Positions 48,119 to 60,330 of a stretch of DNA of 64,000 bases are shown here, one piece after another. The DNA is taken from the NCBI GenBank assembly GCA_015680685.1, contig MNCI01004329.1, positions 56,469 through 120,468 of the forward strand, read 5' to 3'. The position numbers and the translations under genes were made by a program. The notes below the pieces were generated by a model. That model made no database searches and was not told the origin of the DNA. It was given only the letters and a program-made list of their open reading frames with translations. The stretch is from Gnetum montanum. Its lineage: Eukaryota > Streptophyta > Gnetopsida > Gnetales > Gnetaceae. Every line of letters starts with the position of its first letter. The stretch's first letter is position 1.

Positions 48119-51100
48119 ATGGCTTCGAGGAAGGAACGCATAAACTTGGCACTTGCGAAGGTTGAGGAGGTGAAGCAAACTTTAGGGAGCGTGACACAAG
48201 CGCGTGTTGCAGCGCGGAAGGACACGCTGTTGACCCGATAGGCTACCATGCTTCTTTTGTTTTTTCATGATTCTGTTTATTTTTTTGTTTCTATTGTCCT
48301 CTACTTTCATTTTGCATCCTAGTTTTAGCCATTTGCATTTTTTGTTATCGTGTTGTTTTGGCCTTTGCATTGCTGCTGTTGCCATTTTGGTCATGACAGA
48401 TGTGTAAACATCATGCCATTATTGCATACAAGGCCGCTTAAACCACCACCATCATGGTTGTCATAATTGGGAGGGTTTGAACAGTTTAAGTTACTTGGCT
48501 TTCAAATGGCATGACATAAGACCCTCAAGAGGGTTGGGCCATGCATGATGTAAGAGTGTGACACGTGTTTTGTTAGGGCGTATCGTTAATTGCCTTGTTA
48601 GGGTTAATTGCTCTATTGTTACGCTATGCTAGGCTATTTTTTGCTATGCTACCATTGTCATGATATTGCCACACTATGTGCTAGAAGAGGGTTATGCTAC
48701 ACTATATGCGTGGACTGTTAAGTATTGCTATGTTGCTTGTGTATTGCACTTAGACATGATGGTAACACTTACTGGTTGCATTGTGCAGAATGGGGCTAAG
48801 GCCAATGCTGATTATTTTAGAAATCAGAGGGGTCTTGTGTCATGTGAGCAAACCTATGGCCAATGCTCCTCCTCCCCAGATACATATGGGAGAGCAGGGA
48901 GTCTGGTTCAGGTAAAGGGCACAAGACTTCTTGCAATTCCTCCTCAATCACTTTAGTGTGATCGTTTGGTCCTCCTTAGAGGAGGAGGTGACGGCTGGCA
49001 TAACATAAGCCATATTACCTGGGGCAAGATGGGGCATTTTGAGGTTTTTGATCGACAGGGTGATCATAAGCAAGTAGGGGAAGGATCCAGTCAGTGCCCA
49101 ACAGAGTTAAAGCATTTGGCTTGGATTTGGGAGATGCCGAAGTACAACTACTACCATCGTTTCAACACACTATTCCTCGCACATTTTATGACAACGTGCT
49201 TCCAAAATCCACATGGAACTATCTACTGTGCTGGTGGGTGAGTTTTGCAGCTTTGCTCCACTGTGTTGTGCAACGCTGGCCATGTTGGCCAAATGCTAAC
49301 AATGTGTGTTTGTTACCAGGTTCTTTATCAACTAGGATGGAGTTCATGACTGACTGAGTCTGCTGGCTACAACACAGATAGCCCTAAAGGAGCTCTCTTC
49401 TGCTAAGAACCTTCGGGCAGGTGTGACTGGTCAATGCAGGGGTGAATATCACACTTACCCAGGCCTATTCTACATTCTCTATGATCAGTGCAAGGGGCAG
49501 GGTTGGTTAGATGAAGAGTGGGCAGAACCCTTCAAACTGGTCATGGTTGAACAAGTTCTGGTTGAACTTCCATCATTCCGTTACCATATAGGCCTGGTAG
49601 GCCAAACAGTGAGTGTTACATGCTTAAGTGTCTTTGCAATCTTTGTACTTTCTGCATTTTTATGTTAAAAGTTTTTGTGAAAACTGTTGCAGGGATGAAG
49701 AAGTCCCAAGAGGTGACAGTGGTAACCGCTGAGGTGTAGGGGGCGAACATCTACTTCAAATACAGTGAAGTGGAACCAAGACAACATTGGATAAATCGTG
49801 GGACTTCAGACTTCTTGGTCTAGAACATTCAAGAGGTTGGGCTTATGGATCTGTTCATGGCCCTGAATCTGAGCATTCTTGTTGTCGAGATGCTCTCCCT
49901 GGTCAACTCCTTTTTCAAAAAGACGGGTCGCTTTCGCACCCACATACGAGGCATGTGGGTGATCATTGAAATCAATGACCAGTTGTTCATGGACCTGTTC
50001 GGTGTTCTTGCCGATAGTGTCCTTATAGGGTCGAAGAGCAAGAAGGAGCTGATCCTTCAGAAGCAGGACATTCAGGAGTGGTTGGGGATTAAGGGAAGGT
50101 CTTGGGGCTTGAGCAAGCCTGGATAATGCGGGAGGTTATGGAAGAGGGGGCCCATTACAACTGGGCCAGCTATCTATGTAAAGGCTTATAGGTTGAAATT
50201 TTGGGACTCTGCTAGAAATCGGAGTCCCACTCCAACATACATTATGTCTTTTTCATAGGCTATCTGAAGCTCCTTGCAGAGTTTCTGGTGGTTCATGAGA
50301 ATGGAGTCTGGGTCATGTGAAATTGCAACCAGATTTCTAGACTGTGGATTTTCCAAATCCTTTGGATCATCCGAGCCCAAGATCCCCCAAAAATAATTGG
50401 GGAGTCGCTATCTGTAATGACTAAGGATTGGGTGGCTTGCGACGTTCGTGGCCAAGATAGCATAGGAGAGATGCCCCCTGTTGTAGTCGGTAGCATGTCG
50501 TGGGGGGAACGTCTCATAGCCAAGACTGTGCTCAAAAAGTCATAGCGGAAGAGGCCTCCCCCAGCTGAAGAGACCCTTCACATGGAGGAAAAGGAGGGGC
50601 AAAGACTGCGGCTTAAACTGTAGAGGATGCAACCCCCCATTGGTAAATTTTTTTGTGTAATGCTTACTTTGTCATTGTCTGCTACGCTAGGCGATGCAGC
50701 GTAGCATAGCACCTACTTTGAGCTAACTTGTTTTGGCTAATGCAAACATGCTTCTCTACTAGCAGAGGAAGAAGAAGAAGAAGAAGGCAATGAGAAAGTG
50801 TTAGGCCCTAAGGAGGGGGCAACAAATAAAGACACGAAGGCCCCAGTCATGGAAGAAAGGACCCCGATCAAGCATAAAGGAGCTCCTATTGCTAAGGTAG
50901 AGGCTCTTGTCATCAGGGAGAATCCTCCTACCAACAAGGAGGGAACTTTTGGAGACAAAGTAGAGTCTCCTTTGAATAAAAAGGGTGCTAGTCTTTCCAA
51001 AGGAAAGGCATTAGCATACGAAGAAGAGGCTTGTGTCGACTCAGCAGGGCCTTCTGCCAAGGCTACCATCATCCTCTTACATCAGTAAGAAGGGAGACTA

Positions 51101-52470
51101 CAGCCGGATGCTAGTGAGTTCAGAAATATGTCTACCTTGTCACAACCCATTTTCGACCATTGTTGATATGTTTAGTCATGTAACAGATGCTACTGTTGAT
51201 GTTGTAGGACCCCCTCCAACTTGTGCAGAATCACGGGCCGAGATCCTTGACAAGCTTGCGTTTGTGCAGGGAATCGTTGATGACATGATCAATCACCTTT
51301 GGCAGGCAAACCCTAACATGGATAAGTAGTAGTGTTAGATGTTCTCATGTTGTTATGCTAGAATTTTATTGAGTTTGCTAACCTTGATATGCTAACGCGA
51401 TTGCTACGTTCTTTGTGTCATGGCAGCCACTCGACTCAAATGGGATTTGACACGACCTTTGAAGGTTAGTGTCATGCCTACATTCCCACCTGAAGTGACC
51501 GAGGTGTTTCGTCACGTGTACGATGAGGCTTGCAAATGCATTTTGCACTCAGCACACTCCTTGTGGGAGTATAAGCGCGTCAACAAGGACTTGTGGAAAT
51601 GAGTCCAAAGGGCTAAGCAAAGAGTGGCCGACCTGGTCATCGAAGTGGAGGATCTCAAGTCGAGGAACGAGTTCCTCTTAGCCAGTGACACAAATAATGA
51701 GGACTAGCATACGGCTATAATAAACTATGTCAGGTTTTGGATTGTTGTGCGTCAGAACATTGAAGCCACTCACGAGATAATCAAATAGTGGATGTAGATG
51801 GACTTGCTAGCTCATAAGTATCAGGATCTAAAAGACTTCAGTGCTAAGGTTTTCCAATGGGGGTAGTCCCAAAGAAACCATAAACACATGTATAAATGGG
51901 AAAATTCCACCCATTGTAAACTGTATAAGGACGCTGCTGTGGAGGCGTTTACATATGAAGCATTCGTAAATTTTATTGATGCTTCTAAGGCCTATGCCGG
52001 GTACAAGGAGTAGGTAAAGGTTACGGAATCTCCTGACTTGAAAGTGGACCTTCCCACAGGAGAGACTGCAACTGTCTCCCTTTCCCTAGGACCACCAAGG
52101 TGGACAACAACCAAAAGGATGAGAGCTGCTATGGATGCTAAACCAAGCAACAGGCGTTGGATGGACATTATGGTAGAGGAGGTTTGGCACCGCCTCAGGC
52201 TTGGTTTAAATCAAATACCTTTTGAGACGAACGTAGGCCCTTCTCAGGTTAGTCTCTTTTTACTATGTCAATGCTCATACTCTATTATAGTTTGCACTAG
52301 TTGCCCTAGCTGACTACTTCACTCCTACAATGCAAGCTCTAGATGAGGGTGCAAGGCCCATAGAGGGAGGAAATGAAGAACCAGCAAAGGGCAATGCAAG
52401 GGGAGCTGATGCAAAAGGAAATGATGCGGGAAAAAATGACGAAGAAGATGCAAACAAAGGAAACCCATGA
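48119..52470 (+). pseudogene. Element E copy of the antisense multi-exon gene
   Basis: The plus-strand gene lies between protease and reverse transcriptase of a minus-strand element. Exon 1 (ATG at 48119) encodes 40 residues, MASRKERINLALAKVEEV onward. Good GT-AG introns are read at 49238-49319, 49609-49692, 50643-50765, 51085-51207, 51326-51426 and 52248-52309; an acceptor lies at 48788. Exon blocks: IWEM near 49128, ELPSFRYHIGLVG near 49570, GLMDLFMALNLSI near 49840 with a following FRTHIRGM, a long Lys/Glu-rich linker (50766-51084), LKWDLTR to SLWEYKR (51435-51580), TGETATVSLSLGPP (52056-52097). The end is a Gly/Glu/Lys-rich tail and TGA at 52468-52470. AD has the same blocks. I do not recognise the protein; the GL.DLF to GM block faintly recalls plant proteins annotated as putative transposon proteins. 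A few stops suggest it is decayed. Confidence 0.7.
49609..49692 (+). other. Conserved intron of the E antisense gene
   Basis: It starts GTGAGTGTT after TAGGCCAAACA and ends TGTTGCAG, 84 bases. It has a counterpart at the same coding position in AD (17873-17684). Confidence 0.7.
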
Positions 52471-52656
52471 CAGCATGGGATTTTTTTTTTAATTTTGAAT
52501 TTTTGAATTTTTGTAACAAATTTTGCAAACATTGTTTAAAAGACAACAATTTTGAATGAAGCGAAGAGAATTTTGCGAAATAGAAATTTATTTTGTGCTA
52601 ACTTGTGTATTGCATACGTGCATTTTGTGTGAAATTTTCATGCTTTCATGTGTTAT

Positions 52657-52840
52657 TTTTAGGCCATTTCAGGCCATTGCATAATATGCCAAAGAGATGA
52701 TGCATTAACAACTTGAATAATGACTAACTAGTAATTTATGCTAGTTGTATGCCATTTTGGGCCATTGCTAGTTTTAGGCCATTTCAGGCCATAGCGTAGC
52801 ATAGGTTTTAAGCCGTTTCAGGCCATAGCATAGCATGTCA
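52657..52840. repeat. TTTTAGGCCATTTCAGGCC repeats 3' of the antisense gene
   Basis: Four worn copies near 52657, 52745, 52770 and 52806, two followed by CATAGCGTAGCAT or CATAGCATAGCAT, which resembles the U3 palindromes. The stretch 52471-52656 has no gene; it would hold the 3' untranslated part of the antisense gene. Confidence 0.6.
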
Positions 52841-52879
52841 AAAGGATGGCATCTTAACAAAGAAAAAGCAATGCATGTA

Positions 52880-53795
52880 CCAGGGATGACAACTGGGCAG
52901 GAAGCAGTGGGGTTACCACACTATGTGTAGCTGCTTCCTGACCCGTCGTGGGTTGATCGGGACATAAGGCCGAGGCATTTCACCAAGGCCCTCATTCACC
53001 TCATCGTCCCCCACTTGGAAGGGCAACTCAACCCATGCGCTTTCATTTTAGCAACCGGCTTGCTAAGCTGATTCTTCCGTTGGATGGTTAATGTGCGCAT
53101 GAGCAGGCAGTTCATTCTTAGAGGTCATGACTTCTGAGCCCTACTCCATGTCTATGTTGTTGATAGCTTGTGCTGCTACTTCGTCACCATGGATCACCAC
53201 CTCCCTGCCTGCGTATGGTAGGTGGATTTCCTAGTGTATAGGTGAGGAGACAACCCTAAGTTGTGCTAACCATGATCTCCCCAAGATCAGGTTAAACCCA
53301 GGCATTTCCTCAACCATGATGAATGTTACTTTTGTTGGGAACTAGTCCCTTGCTACGAAGTCTATGTGAACTGTGTCTTTCACCAAGATGCGTGCCCTGT
53401 TGAACAACCTTAGACACAATGTTGCTATGGGTTTTATCTAGTCAACCAAGCCCAACTTGTCCACAATAGGGAAGTAGATGACGTTCATGGTAGCTCCATC
53501 ATCAATGTGTACCCTTCAGATCCGGTGTTGGCTGACCCGAATTATGATGAAAAGGGGTGTTCTGGTCACCTGACCCCTCTCAGGATCTTCCCTAATGGCA
53601 TCATCACTGAAAGTCAATTGGGATGGCTTAGGCTTTGTAGGCGCAGGGGGAAGCATGACCGAGTGGATCACTTTCTCTTCTGCTAGCATGTCTTCATTGA
53701 CTAGAATCACTGTCAACATGTGGATCAAAGCCTTACGGTGGGGAACAGATGTCATGATCAGGTCATATAGGCTCAGTGAAGTGTTTTTCTATTTT
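52880..53795 (-). pseudogene. gag-pol: Element E protease and the end of its gag-protease protein
   Basis: RKALIHMLTVILVNEDML and TRTPLFIIIRVS lead to RVHIDDGATMNVIYF, the active-site region (Asp-Asp-Gly). Then come FNLILGRSWLAQLRVV and EVVIHGDEVAAQAINNIDME, and a tail with WVELPFQVGDDE and a basic end near 52900. It matches AD 540-992 and 13830-14249. Several stops break it. Confidence 0.75.
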
Positions 53796-53849
53796 AGAGC
53801 CTGCTTGACTTGAGTGAGGGCATCCAAAAGGTTTTGTTCACCCTCCTGT

Positions 53850-56674
53850 CTAGTGCTTTCCTCTTCTTTGATTCATCCTAGAAGATGAATTTCTTGAGGA
53901 GGGCAACTTCAGATCTAGGTTCAAACCCCTTTTCGCAGGGCAACACGGACTGCGTTGTTGTAGTAACGTTCGTCTTTGTTGATGAAGGTGCATACATGGG
54001 GGGTGAAGACATAGGTTTGGGAATACCTTCTCACCTATGAAATGCACTTCTAATTTCTTAGGACAAGAAGGTTTTTCAACCATTTCATGCAGGGTGAGGG
54101 CTATCAAATGAGTCGACCCCCCATTGATGAAAGGTGCTAATGGTGTTAGCGGGCGAAATAGCACAGTTTTGCTAAAAGGTGGTGCAAAGATGGATGCCCG
54201 TGGAGGGACTTTCAGAATGAACAACTATTGCAGACTTTAATTAGCTGCTCATGGTGCTGGTGCACTACGCTGAGGCACGCGGATCATGAATGGCTGCTGG
54301 GGTAGCCTAGGATCACTGTCAATGTTGATGGTGTTAATGATGTAATCGACATTGTTAGCATTGAGAGGGTCTATGTAGACATGCATAGACTGGTTTTTGG
54401 GACATACTAGGTTGCTTTCATCCAAAACTAGCTTTCCTTGGTTGATTAATCTCTAGATATCATCCTGCAATGCCAGACAGTAATCCGTGTTATGACCACA
54501 CTGTTGGTGGTAATCACAAAACCTGTCTAGCCTAAAATCCTTAGGAACTAGGGGTTCATTAGGCAGGGCCAAAGAGGGATTCCTAAGGAGCTCGCAATAG
54601 CGTTGATGTCTGTTGATTACTTCTTGCGACATTTGCTTGTACTGTATGTGCCCTGCTGCCAATAGCTGCTTCAGAAGTTCTGAAGGCTTGAGAGCCAATG
54701 GGGTGTACTTTGAGCGATCTTTGCGCTCAAAGTTTGGTTTGGGTTGCGTAGATGTCTCAGGTGTGAGAATCGGAGACTACGACATGTTTCCCTCCTTGGG
54801 CATGGGGTTAGCTACAGGTACAACTAGTTTCTTGTTGCTCTTGTTACTATTGTTACTAGGTTAAGGCTTGGCCTTAGTCACCATAGCGACCACCGTGGTT
54901 GTTGGTGCCTTACCCTTGTCCTTCTTTGTGAAGGTGTTTTTCTAAGTGATGTAGGCCAAGTCTTTGCTCGCCTCAACCATGTCCTATATGCTCTTAGTCT
55001 AAGCAAAGGCTTGACTAAGAGTGCGAGGGGTGAGGTAGTACAGTTTAGACTTGATAAAGTCATTCACTGCACCCTTAAAGATGGCCAACAAGTGGGCTTC
55101 CACAATGGGCTCACAGATTTCGTTAAGGGTCACGCTCCATCGCTGGATGAACTTATGGACCAATTCCAGAGGCTCTTGCTTCACACTCATTAGCTGATCT
55201 AGCATGATTTCTGGCTTCAAGTTATACTTGAAGCACGTCATGAACTGGGTTGGAAGCTCTTCTAATGTTGAAATGGATGAGCATGGTAGTGCGCGATACT
55301 AGTCTAAGGATCTCCCAGCCAGGGACATGGCAAAGACATGAATGATTGTGTGCAGCCATTGTTGCAATAGGAGAGACTCAGACCTAAATGTGACTAGATG
55401 CATGTTGGGATCTCCCTCCCCATCGTACTTCATGAAGTATGGGAGAGACATCCCTAGGGGTAACGTTAGAGCAGGGATTGCAAGGTTGATAGGATCATCC
55501 TAGTAAAATTTCATGACTTGTACTGTGTCGGACCCGACAGCCTTGAGGCATTTGATTTCCTCAATGAGGGTCTGGATGAGCTGGAATGCTTGGTCCATAC
55601 CCTGCGACGTTGTGGGCGGTTGGGGAACTGCCAAGGCAGCTTCCACATATGAAATGGCGGGGGTGGTGATGTGACCCATCGGCGGTACTGTTGGGGTAGC
55701 CCCCACGAGAGGTGTTGCTTACATTGTCCACCACCTAGTTGGTGGTGCTGTTGGAGCAGTAACTATGGTTTGAGTCGTCGGATGGACTGCTTGTGTCGTC
55801 GATGAAACAAACCATAGCCTCGTGTTAGGTTGTACTGTTTACGGGGTTTGGTAGGTTTGAGGGTGAACATAATGAGACATCTGCGATGATTGTGGAATAG
55901 GCGTAGAAGTGAATGGGATCCACCATGTGGATGGACCTGGGCTCATCACAGTGGTTGGAATAGATGTGAATGTAGGAATCAAAACGAAAGTTGTGTAAGA
56001 TTGTGAAGAAGGTACAACATGAACATGCGGTAGGGTAGCCGTGATTGGTTTGCAATGCGCTATAGAAATGGGTTGCTGAAAAGTTTGCGGAGGCATAGTC
56101 GCTACAAATAAAATAAAAGAATAAGGGCGTTGATACACTAGGAGGGTGACATGGCTACCCATTGTGGTTGTAGTTGTAGGCTGCAAGAGCGTAAGCGTGA
56201 TGACAAAGGGAGCAGTGACAGACAACGGGGTGGCCTAGAAGGACTGGGTAGGAGGGACAAGAACGGGGTTGGTTGGGTCTCCCTCGTCAAATTGGGAATT
56301 GAGTTCCTCCTGTCCATCCTAAAAATAATCATCCTGGTTGGACGTTGTGTCTTGTTACTCCCTAAGCCTAGCCAACTAGATTAGTTGGTCTAAAAGCCTT
56401 TGGTTTGCCTGTGTCAAAGGTATGGAAATGCCGGGAGTGGAAACAAATTCCTTCCCATTGCAGTAAGCAAACTCGAAGCTACATTTATCTTTGAGTTCAT
56501 GTACATCCAAAGGTAGGTTTTCTTGGACCTTCGCACAAAGGAAGTTGTAACGCTCATGTTGTTGGGCAAAGCCCTCAGTGTTGGGTTCAGTAGTTGTTCG
56601 ACACCAATGGTACCTTGAACTGTGATGGGGACATCCACGTTGAAGGTGTTAATAGTGGTAGTTGCAGAAGTCAT
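53850..56674 (-). pseudogene. gag: Element E gag
   Basis: The likely start is ATG at 56674 (TSATTTINTFNVDVPITVQG). A Pro/Thr/Ser-rich part follows (56225-55700). The capsid-like domain lies at about 55460-55000: KYDGEGDPNMHL, FKYNLKPEIMLDQLMSVKQE, LVHKFIQRWSVTLNEI. A zinc-binding-like block FCDYHQQCGHNTDYCLAL lies at 54530-54480. The end shows the short block matched in AD 340-540. Frame changes and stops occur in several places. It packages the element RNA in life. Confidence 0.75.
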
Positions 56675-56789
56675 TGCTATTAAGCTAGGCAATTTTGGAA
56701 ATGCGAAAAGCAAGGAAATTAGAAATTTAAGTAGTTTTGTGAATTGAAAAGAGCAAATAAGTTGGCAAGAAATTAAAAAAAGAGGCAAT

Positions 56790-57270
56790 AAAAAAGGCTT
56801 TATGTCTTGCCGGGCTCCCGAGGAACCATCAAGGCAACCGACCTGTACCGCACGATGCGTAAACAACCATGAAGGGTGTCACATTTATGCTAGTGCGCGA
56901 TAGGATACAGGGCGCGTGCAAGACTACCATAAGATAGGCAAGTCAACTGGCGACCGGAGGCTTTACATCCTGTAGGGTTCTCGGGGAACCATTAAGGCGA
57001 CCGATCTGCACCGCACAACACGTAAACAACCTCAGAAGGATGTCAATTTTACGCTAGTGTGTATCAGGGTGCAGAAAGCTTACAGGGCTATTGTAAGGAG
57101 GAGGCAAGCTAACTGGCAATCGGAGGCTTTACGTCTTGTAGGGTTCCTAGGGAACCGTTAGGATGACCGATCTGCACTGCACAATGTGTAAACAACCACA
57201 GACAGGTGTCAAGTTTACACTAATGCGCATCAGGGTGCAGAAGGCTTACAAGACTACCGTGACATGCTAA
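56790..57270. repeat. Three tandem units in the leader of element E
   Basis: Units of roughly 165-180 bases start near 56790, 56960 and 57123, each with GGCTTTA, GGAACC, CGACC or CGATC and GTAAACAACC in the same order. They lie between the primer site and gag on the minus strand. Confidence 0.75.
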
Positions 57271-57283
57271 AAAGGCACTAAAA

Positions 57284-57302
57284 GGCCCTCCTTCTAGTGC
57301 CA
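57284..57302 (-). other. Primer-binding site of element E
   Basis: On the minus strand this reads TGGCACTAGAAGGAGGGCC, seven bases after the 5' LTR end. Element B has a mutated form. The tRNA was not identified. Confidence 0.7.
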
Positions 57303-57309
57303 AAAAGAC

Positions 57310-58807
57310 TGTAGCGACCAAAAACGTCAACGGCTAGAAAAAACGCTGAGAGGTCATCGACCACTGGACAGTCTTGACCCCATCTCCACAAGAGGGCTAT
57401 GCTGGATGGGATGGAAACGGGGTGCCTTGAATGGTCTGGTCAATAAGACAGGGACTTAGTCGATGTCTATATAACCTTTTGCAACGTGTAATTTGAAAAC
57501 GAGATTGGTAGTGCGAAGTAATGCTTAAATGTAAAAGAAACATAATGTAAAATGCAACAAAAGACACAAGAAACAGTGTAAAATGCAATAGTAGACAAGA
57601 GATAATGTAAAAATGCAATTAGAAAAAACATGCACCACTTTGGAGCTATGACCTCACTCTGTCAAGATGATTACAATCGGTTGCATAGTGCTGGGAAGTG
57701 CAGAGATCCCGAGAGCAACCAAGACATGTAGAGCAAGACGGTTGTGTGCTCAAACGTAGACTCTAGTGTTAACAATGTGAAGTTCTACCAAGGTGGTAGA
57801 AACGAACGAAACGAAATGCCAACTAAGAATGCTAACTATTTACAATGTTAAAAATAGAAAGCTTACAATGCCAGAGAATGCTAGAAAGCCCGAAGTTTCA
57901 GAGGGTGAGCCAGAGGATTATGTGAAAAAGGATCGAAGAGAGTTTAAGCATCGCTCATTGGGGTATTTATAGGACCAAGGGTGCATGAAAGATGCGGTTT
58001 GAACGCCATGTGCCTTGGGCCTATGCTGACCTATCTATGCTGCACATGCCTATATGACCATTGAGTATGCCTGTCATGCCATAATTACGAGCCTGTCGCA
58101 CCGTAGTTATGCTATCAGAGCAACGGTGTAATTAGGTGAAGTGCATTAATGTCGTGCAACTACCTACCACGTTTTGCCATGTCTTATAGCGTAGCATGTT
58201 TGGCATGGCGTAGCATCTTGTTACATGTCTTGCAGCATGTGTAGAAAGCCTGTGAAATGTGCAGGCTATTCATTGCATGTGTGCTACGCTACGTAGTGTA
58301 ACGTAGCATAGCGACTGGCCTTAGTCGCAAAAATGTCAACAGTCTATAAACTTTGCTTTTTTCACTGCGGAACTTGTGAACTTGCTGACCTTGCCCTTTA
58401 AGTTGGCTCCTATCAACTTCCACAAAATTGCTACACCTCGCTGCGCCATGTAGCTAAGCGTAGTGTAGCAGCAAACATGACCTGATGTCGACCAAGTTCG
58501 TCACTTTCTGACAGAAGGAGACATTGCCAAAGGACTTGAAGTCGAGCGAGGGGACTGGTCGTCCAACTTTTGCTATGCTGTACTACATTGTGTAGTGTAG
58601 CATAGCATTTTGCCTTTGCAAATGTCTTCTGAAGTTTGCTATGCTACATGGCGTAGCGTAGCATAGAAAGGCTCCTTGACTTAGAAAACTTGCTAAAGCG
58701 GACAGTCTGAAAATTAGAGCATCCATCTCCCGAAGAACTGCCATAATGCTGCGCAAATTGCAAAGGCCTGGTGAAGCAAGAATGTCTTCAAATTTTGGGG
58801 TTTTTCA
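57310..58807 (-). repeat. Element E 5' LTR
   Basis: On the minus strand it begins TGAAAAACCCC at 58807 and ends GTCGCTACA at 57310. TATA box TATAAATA at 57971-57964. U3 palindromes at 58285-58315, 58440-58470, 58570-58605 and 58630-58665 match those of the 3' LTR. Differences between the two LTRs are mostly transitions. Confidence 0.9.
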
Positions 58808-59231
58808 GCAACTAATGTAACCCCTTATAGTCTGGTTTATGGTTTTAAAGCTACTTTACCTCTTGAATTGTAGGTGCCATCGCTTCGAGCAACCTTGACC
58901 AACTTCATCAATGATGAGTAGAACAAGGAGTTGCAAATAGAGACCCTGGACTTGGTGAAGGAGAAATGTATGCAAGCAATTGCTCACATTGAAAAATATC
59001 AAGAGAGGTAGAAATGGCAGCACCACCATAACTTGACCATGTGAAAGATCAAGGAAGGTGACCTGGTCCTCAAAGTCATCTATGAGCATGCAAATAAATT
59101 TTTAGCCAACTAGAAAGGGCCCTTCCTTATCACTAAGGCCTATGGTAATAGAGCATTTAGGATAGTTAACATGGATGGGAATGAGTTAGCCAATCTAGTC
59201 AATCACACCTATCTAAAACCATATTACATAT
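58808..59231 (+). pseudogene. pol: AD integrase, C-terminal part
   Basis: YSLVYGFKATLPLEL, LQIETLDLVKEKCMQ, KIKEGDLVLKVIYEH, KGPFLITKAYGNRAFRIV, and the end HTYLKPYYI with TAG at 59229-59231. It is the C-terminal third of the integrase cut by E at 41782. It has a few stops. Confidence 0.8.
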
Positions 59232-59259
59232 AGCTAAAAATAACCAAAAAACAAGCCTT

Positions 59260-59400
59260 ATTTCTATGGCCTACTAGGGCCTAAAATTGGTGGAACCATG
59301 ATCTATCAAGGCCTTAAACTAGCACCATGGTCTACTAAGATCTTAAACTAGCACCATGGCCTACCAAGGCCTTAAACTAGTAACACATGTGACCTTTGAT
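59260..59400. repeat. Tandem CCTTAAACTAG array after AD integrase
   Basis: About four units of roughly 31 bases: CATGGTCTAC or CATGGCCTAC, then AAGGCCTTAAACTAG. It holds the same place relative to integrase as 44340-44545 in E. Confidence 0.8.
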
Positions 59401-60312
59401 GACCAGATTTGTTACACTATTCTACATAGCCTTATGTGTCTGATTGTAACAACATAATTTATTTGCTTGGTTTTCTTGTCCTCTTGGAGTCATGTTTATA
59501 GATTAAAGCCTTGGACCATCATAAATATGCAACTCATTATAGCAGCAAGTTACTACGTCACCTTGATGTGCAAGATTTGGTGAGTTTATCCTACTTTATC
59601 AAGAGTGCTTATATCATTTTCCCTCCATCTAACACCACTCCTTGAGCTAAATCCTATAACCTCAATATAACCTTCCATACCTTGAAGTACAATGTTGACC
59701 TATGTTTACCACTTAGACACTATAGCCATATTATATCTCTTTATCATGCTCTATCCTGAAGTCCACCAAACATAATACATCTTGATCGGTGGAAAAACCA
59801 TTAAGTCCATCAAGCGTAATGCATCTCACTTGGTGGGAAAACCATCAAGTCCATTGAGTGTAACACAACTCACTCAATGGACAAACTACATCATACCAGC
59901 CTTGGCAATGAAATCCAATAAAGGTTTCACCCCACAAAAAAAATTAAAAAAATGGGAAAGTATATTGCCAAGAAGCTAGATGGCCAATAAAGCTTCAAAG
60001 CTTAGTGATCGAAGAGGCCTTGGAGTAAAGTGATTTGGCTGTCAAATGCATTTGTTGAGTGACCAACACTTCAAAACATGTCTATACCATGCTATAGCCA
60101 TGATGACAACATTTGGAATGCATTATTAGCCCTCATAACCATCTCAATGACCTCTTTGCTATTTCCTCATCATAGCCTTATCCCATTATCACAAGCACTC
60201 TTGGGCATGGTTTGACCCTACTGAATCAAGGATGGAAAGGAAACATTGGTGATGGACCTACAGTGGTATTTTGTATTGTTTATCAATGTCTCTTAGGTCA
60301 ATCCTCTAGACA
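59401..60312. other. AD 3' untranslated region
   Basis: No gene. At 59757-59885 there are repeated pieces of AACCATCAAGTCCAT and TGTAAC or CGTAAT type with ACTTGGTGG. The frame at 59782-59979 comes from this repeat and is not a supportable gene. Confidence 0.45.
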
Positions 60313-60330
60313 TCAACAAAGAGGGACCAA
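60313..60330 (+). other. Polypurine tract of AD
   Basis: ACAAAGAGGGACCAA directly before TGAAACACC. It is almost the same as in E and fixes the start of the AD 3' LTR. Confidence 0.8.

Larger units (their letters stand above)
41783..58807 (-). mobile_element. Element E: 17 kb Tat-type retrotransposon, same family as AD
   Basis: LTRs of about 1.5 kb (41783-43285 and 57310-58807) flank a minus-strand gag-protease, an antisense gene on the plus strand, then reverse transcriptase, RNase H, extra RNase H and integrase. A primer site and polypurine tract are in the right places. Protein blocks, tail repeats, polypurine tract and LTR start all match AD, so E is a younger copy of the same family inserted into its relative in reverse. 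The LTRs differ by many transitions, so E is itself old and its frames are broken. Confidence 0.88.
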
